The notes beneath the pieces were generated by a model. It had not been told where the DNA came from, ran no database searches, and was given only the letters and a program-made list of their open reading frames with translations. A stretch of 61,867 bases of DNA from Rhodocyclaceae bacterium (GTDB taxonomy: Bacteria; Pseudomonadota; Gammaproteobacteria; Burkholderiales; Rhodocyclaceae). The DNA is taken from NCBI GenBank assembly GCA_026415155.1, contig JAOAHQ010000066.1, forward strand, positions 1 to 61,867, written 5' to 3'. Made by a program: the position numbers and the translations under genes. Within the stretch, counting starts at the first letter, position 1, and each line of letters starts with the position of its first letter. Positions 56,008 through 61,867 of this stretch are shown here, one piece after another.

Positions 56008-57408
56008 TTAGAAGAGGCCGAGCCCTCTGGCCTGTTGCGCGTCGAGCAGGGCGACGTGCTTTTGCAGATAGGGTTGGACGAAGCGGCTCGGCCCGGTGGG
56101 CGGCGCCTTGCTGTAATGAAGCAGGAGGCCGTCGGGATGGCGGGAAAACCATGCGGCGATCGCCGCTGGCGTGGCCTCGATCTCTGCAAGCGGCCTGGTG
56201 AGACGGCCGGCGAACTGATACTCGGCATGGTATTCGCCGGCATGGGCGATCGCGATCCCTGTGTCCTGATATTTGCGGATTTCCTGGGCGATCGGGCGCA
56301 TGTCGGCATGGCGCCACAGGAAGGGCGCGGCCGCGCCTTGTACGAGCGCATAGCAAAGCGCCGCGCCCATTGCGATTGCCGCGAGGCGCCGTTGCGGCGC
56401 CTCGTGCGTGAGCCGCGCGGCGGCGAGCGCGAAAGGCGGAAAGAGCGGCACGAGATAATGCACCTGCTTGCCGCTGATGAGGCACAGGGCCAAGAAAGTC
56501 GGCGCGAGCCAGACGGCGAGGAAGACGAGGCCCCGCTCGCGCGGCGCGCGCCGCAGGGCGGCCAAGGCGCGCCACAGCCGCGGCCAGAAGAGCCAGGGAA
56601 AGAAAAGGAGCGGCAAGAGCGGCAGATACCACCAGAAAGGGCGCTGGTGGGCGAAGGAATTGACCATCCGCTTCGCCGTCTGGCCCCAGAGGATCATCTG
56701 GCGGTATTCCTCCCCGCCGGCCAGGGCGGCGGGGATCGCCCACAGCAAGGCGATGGCCGCGCCGGCGAGCACACTGAGCGTGAGGCCGCCATACCAGCGG
56801 CCTTTGGGCACGGCCGGCGCCCACAGCGGCGCCAAGAGGGCGAGCGGCAATAGGTGTAAGAGGATCACTGGCCCCTTGGTTAAAAGCCCCAGGCCGAGGG
56901 CAAGCGCCAAGAGCGCAAAGCCTTTACGCCACCCGCCTTCTGCCGCAATGAGGAGACCCAGCGCGCCGAGCAGGGCGAAGCAGGCGAGCATGACGTCGAA
57001 CATCGTCGCCGTCGAAAAGAGAAGCCACAGGGCGCTCGCGCAGAGGATCCAGGCCGCCCGCTCGCCGAGAGTGGCTTCCTCTGGCCACAGCCGTCGGGCG
57101 AGGGCGAGCGTCAAAGCGAGGCTCGCGAGCGAAAAGAGCGGCGAGATGAGCCGCGGCCAGAGCTCATTGACGCCGAAGACGGCCCAGCCGAGGTTGATGA
57201 GCCAAAAGAGGAGCGGCGGCTTGTGGCTGTAGGGCGCGCCGTTCTTATAGAGCACGAGAGGATCGCCATTGAGCCACATCTCCCAGGCCACCGAGACGTA
57301 ACGCGTCTCGTCGATGGGCGTGAGCGGCCGAGCGAAGAGCGCGACAAGCGTCAACGCGACGAGCAGCATGGCAGGGCCGGCGAGGGGATGAGGTGCGCGG
57401 GGGGGCAT
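56008..57408 (-). CDS. ArnT/PMT-like membrane glycosyltransferase
   Basis: 466 residues with about ten helices. The first periplasmic loop has PIDETRYVSVAWEM, with the catalytic-type DE pair, and YSHKPPLLFWLINLGWAVFG, both typical of the ArnT/GT83 group that adds undecaprenyl-linked sugars to lipid A or proteins. Start at MPPRAPHPL chosen because upstream codons in the frame have no membrane or family features. The sugar and target are not known. Confidence 0.88.
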   Translation of the reverse strand: MPPRAPHPLAGPAMLLVALTLVALFARPLTPIDETRYVSVAWEMWLNGDPLVLYKNGAPYSHKPPLLFWLINLGWAVFGVNELWPRLISPLFSLASLALTLALARRLWPEEATLGERAAWILCASALWLLFSTATMFDVMLACFALLGALGLLIAAEGGWRKGFALLALALGLGLLTKGPVILLHLLPLALLAPLWAPAVPKGRWYGGLTLSVLAGAAIALLWAIPAALAGGEEYRQMILWGQTAKRMVNSFAHQRPFWWYLPLLPLLFFPWLFWPRLWRALAALRRAPRERGLVFLAVWLAPTFLALCLISGKQVHYLVPLFPPFALAAARLTHEAPQRRLAAIAMGAALCYALVQGAAAPFLWRHADMRPIAQEIRKYQDTGIAIAHAGEYHAEYQFAGRLTRPLAEIEATPAAIAAWFSRHPDGLLLHYSKAPPTGPSRFVQPYLQKHVALLDAQQARGLGLF

Positions 57409-57413
57409 GAAGG

Positions 57414-58928
<1,515 letters not shown>

Positions 58929-59025
58929 AGGTTCGATACGGGCAGGAAATTTGCGCTGTTTCGCGCATTTTTCCGAGCCTAAGCAGCGAGAATCGGGCTG
59001 ACGACTCAACCCGGAAATCGTGCCC

Positions 59026-61356
<2,331 letters not shown>

Positions 61357-61368
61357 GCCGCGGCGAAG

Positions 61369-61388
61369 GACGGCGCTGGCGGGACGGC
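61369..61388 (+). repeat. dispersed repeat, copy 14 (after ftsK)
   Basis: GACGGCGCTGGCGGGACGGC; 12 bases after the ftsK stop. Confidence 0.75.
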
Positions 61389-61433
61389 GGCGGTTGCTAT
61401 AAGATTGACTTAGGACAGATGAGACCATTCGCC

Positions 61434-61661
61434 ATGAACGCCAGACTGCTCGATCGAATCACCCTCGAACCTGGGGTGTGCGGAGGCAAGCCGTGCATCC
61501 GCGGCATGCGCATCCGCGTCAGCGACATCCTCGAAATGCTGGGGGAAGGCGTCAGCATGGAGGAGATCCTGGCGGACTTTCCCGACCTCGAGCGCGAAGA
61601 CATTCTGGCAAGCTTGCAATTTGCCGCGCGGCGCAGCGACATCCTTCGCTTGGCGGCATAA
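61434..61661 (+). CDS. DUF433-family protein, putative antitoxin
   Basis: 75 residues. LLDRITLEPGVCGGKPCIRGMRIRVSDILEML is the DUF433 signature, and EEILADFPDLEREDILASL follows. DUF433 proteins usually precede a DUF5615 PIN-like toxin. Here the stop is followed directly by an inverted-repeat element and the partner is not visible in the window. ATG at 61419 is an alternative start. Confidence 0.88.
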   Translation: MNARLLDRITLEPGVCGGKPCIRGMRIRVSDILEMLGEGVSMEEILADFPDLEREDILASLQFAARRSDILRLAA

Positions 61662-61867
61662 CCCAGATTGTCCATTAGACCGGGCGCTCGATCGACGATG
61701 AAACACAGCGGCACGCTTTGCGCCCTACGCGGCGGCGCTCGGGCTGCGGGCGGCATCTCTGCGCCCGTGCTCCTCGTCCAGAGGCAACGCTATGGACTCG
61801 TCGCACGAACGCAGATCTGCTCGCCCTCGCCGGCGAGCGCCGCTCGCGTTCCAATGGACAATCTGGG
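61662..61867. repeat. 206-bp segment with perfect 15-bp terminal inverted repeats (MITE-like)
   Basis: CCCAGATTGTCCATT at 61662-61676 and AATGGACAATCTGGG at 61853-61867 are exact inverted copies. The interior (176 bases) has no convincing gene. The left arm begins right after the DUF433 stop; the right arm ends at the window edge, so any target duplication is not visible. It may be a MITE or the end of a larger element. Confidence 0.65.

Overview
The window is about 62 kb of gene-dense, high-GC DNA from a Gram-negative bacterium. Gene content and order point to a betaproteobacterium of the Rhodocyclales/Nitrosomonadales type. The markers are a pilE-fimT-pilV-pilW-pilX-pilY1 block, dciA divergent from an M23 peptidase gene followed by secA, an lpxC with encoded outer-membrane biology, a divergent fnr/hemN pair, and NosL and OprC-type copper proteins. 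Both ends look like mobile DNA. The left end is the 3' end of an IS30-family transposase. The right end is a 206-bp non-coding segment bounded by perfect 15-bp inverted repeats, so this is probably a contig that broke at repeats. No stretch longer than about 300 bases lacks a gene.

Layout. (1) 1-1.7 kb: IS30 remnant, VapBC toxin-antitoxin pair and ispH. (2) 1.8-9.8 kb: minor pilins, the adhesin PilY1 and a TonB-like protein. (3) 9.8-23.3 kb: tRNA-Thr, then housekeeping genes (purC, prlC, xthA, a Crp-family regulator, lpxC, dciA, M23 peptidase, secA), then mtnA and a class II aldolase with a nucleotidyltransferase pair wedged between them. (4) 23.3-30.4 kb: fnr and hemN around an FNR box, a SafE-like membrane protein, rhodanese, CopA, CopZ and a collapsed hybrid kinase. 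(5) 30.4-37 kb: ppa, nadE, glnB, a DUF4258/DUF2283 pair, two NosL proteins, an Lrp regulator and leuA. (6) 37-41.6 kb: an OprC/NosA-like copper receptor with its own TonB-ExbB-ExbD, under a perfect FNR box. (7) 41.6-47.2 kb: a second TonB receptor operon with a DUF4198-like protein, a polyferredoxin and a CcdA-like protein, again behind an FNR-like box. (8) 47.2-55.9 kb: FitAB, a six-gene operon around an HMA2/HMA P1B ATPase with TlpA and unknown membrane proteins, a ParE-type pair and a MacB-type ABC exporter. (9) 56-61.9 kb: an ArnT-like glycosyltransferase, Smr protein, trxB, ftsK and DUF433.

Two themes run through the window. The first is low-oxygen copper and metal handling: FNR and FNR boxes, two TonB systems, two P1B ATPases, CopZ, two NosL, three SafE/CcdA-like proteins, TlpA and a polyferredoxin. 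No nosZ or cytochrome oxidase structural genes are present here. The second is an unusual short dispersed repeat with 20-base core GTCGGCGCTGGCRRGACGGC, usually preceded by GAAA. I count 15 good copies. Seven lie between genes and eight lie inside genes, where it is read almost always in one frame per orientation (VGAGKTA-like forward, AVPPAPT-like reverse). Twelve of the 15 point the same way regardless of gene direction. This repeat is the best candidate in the window for something undescribed.
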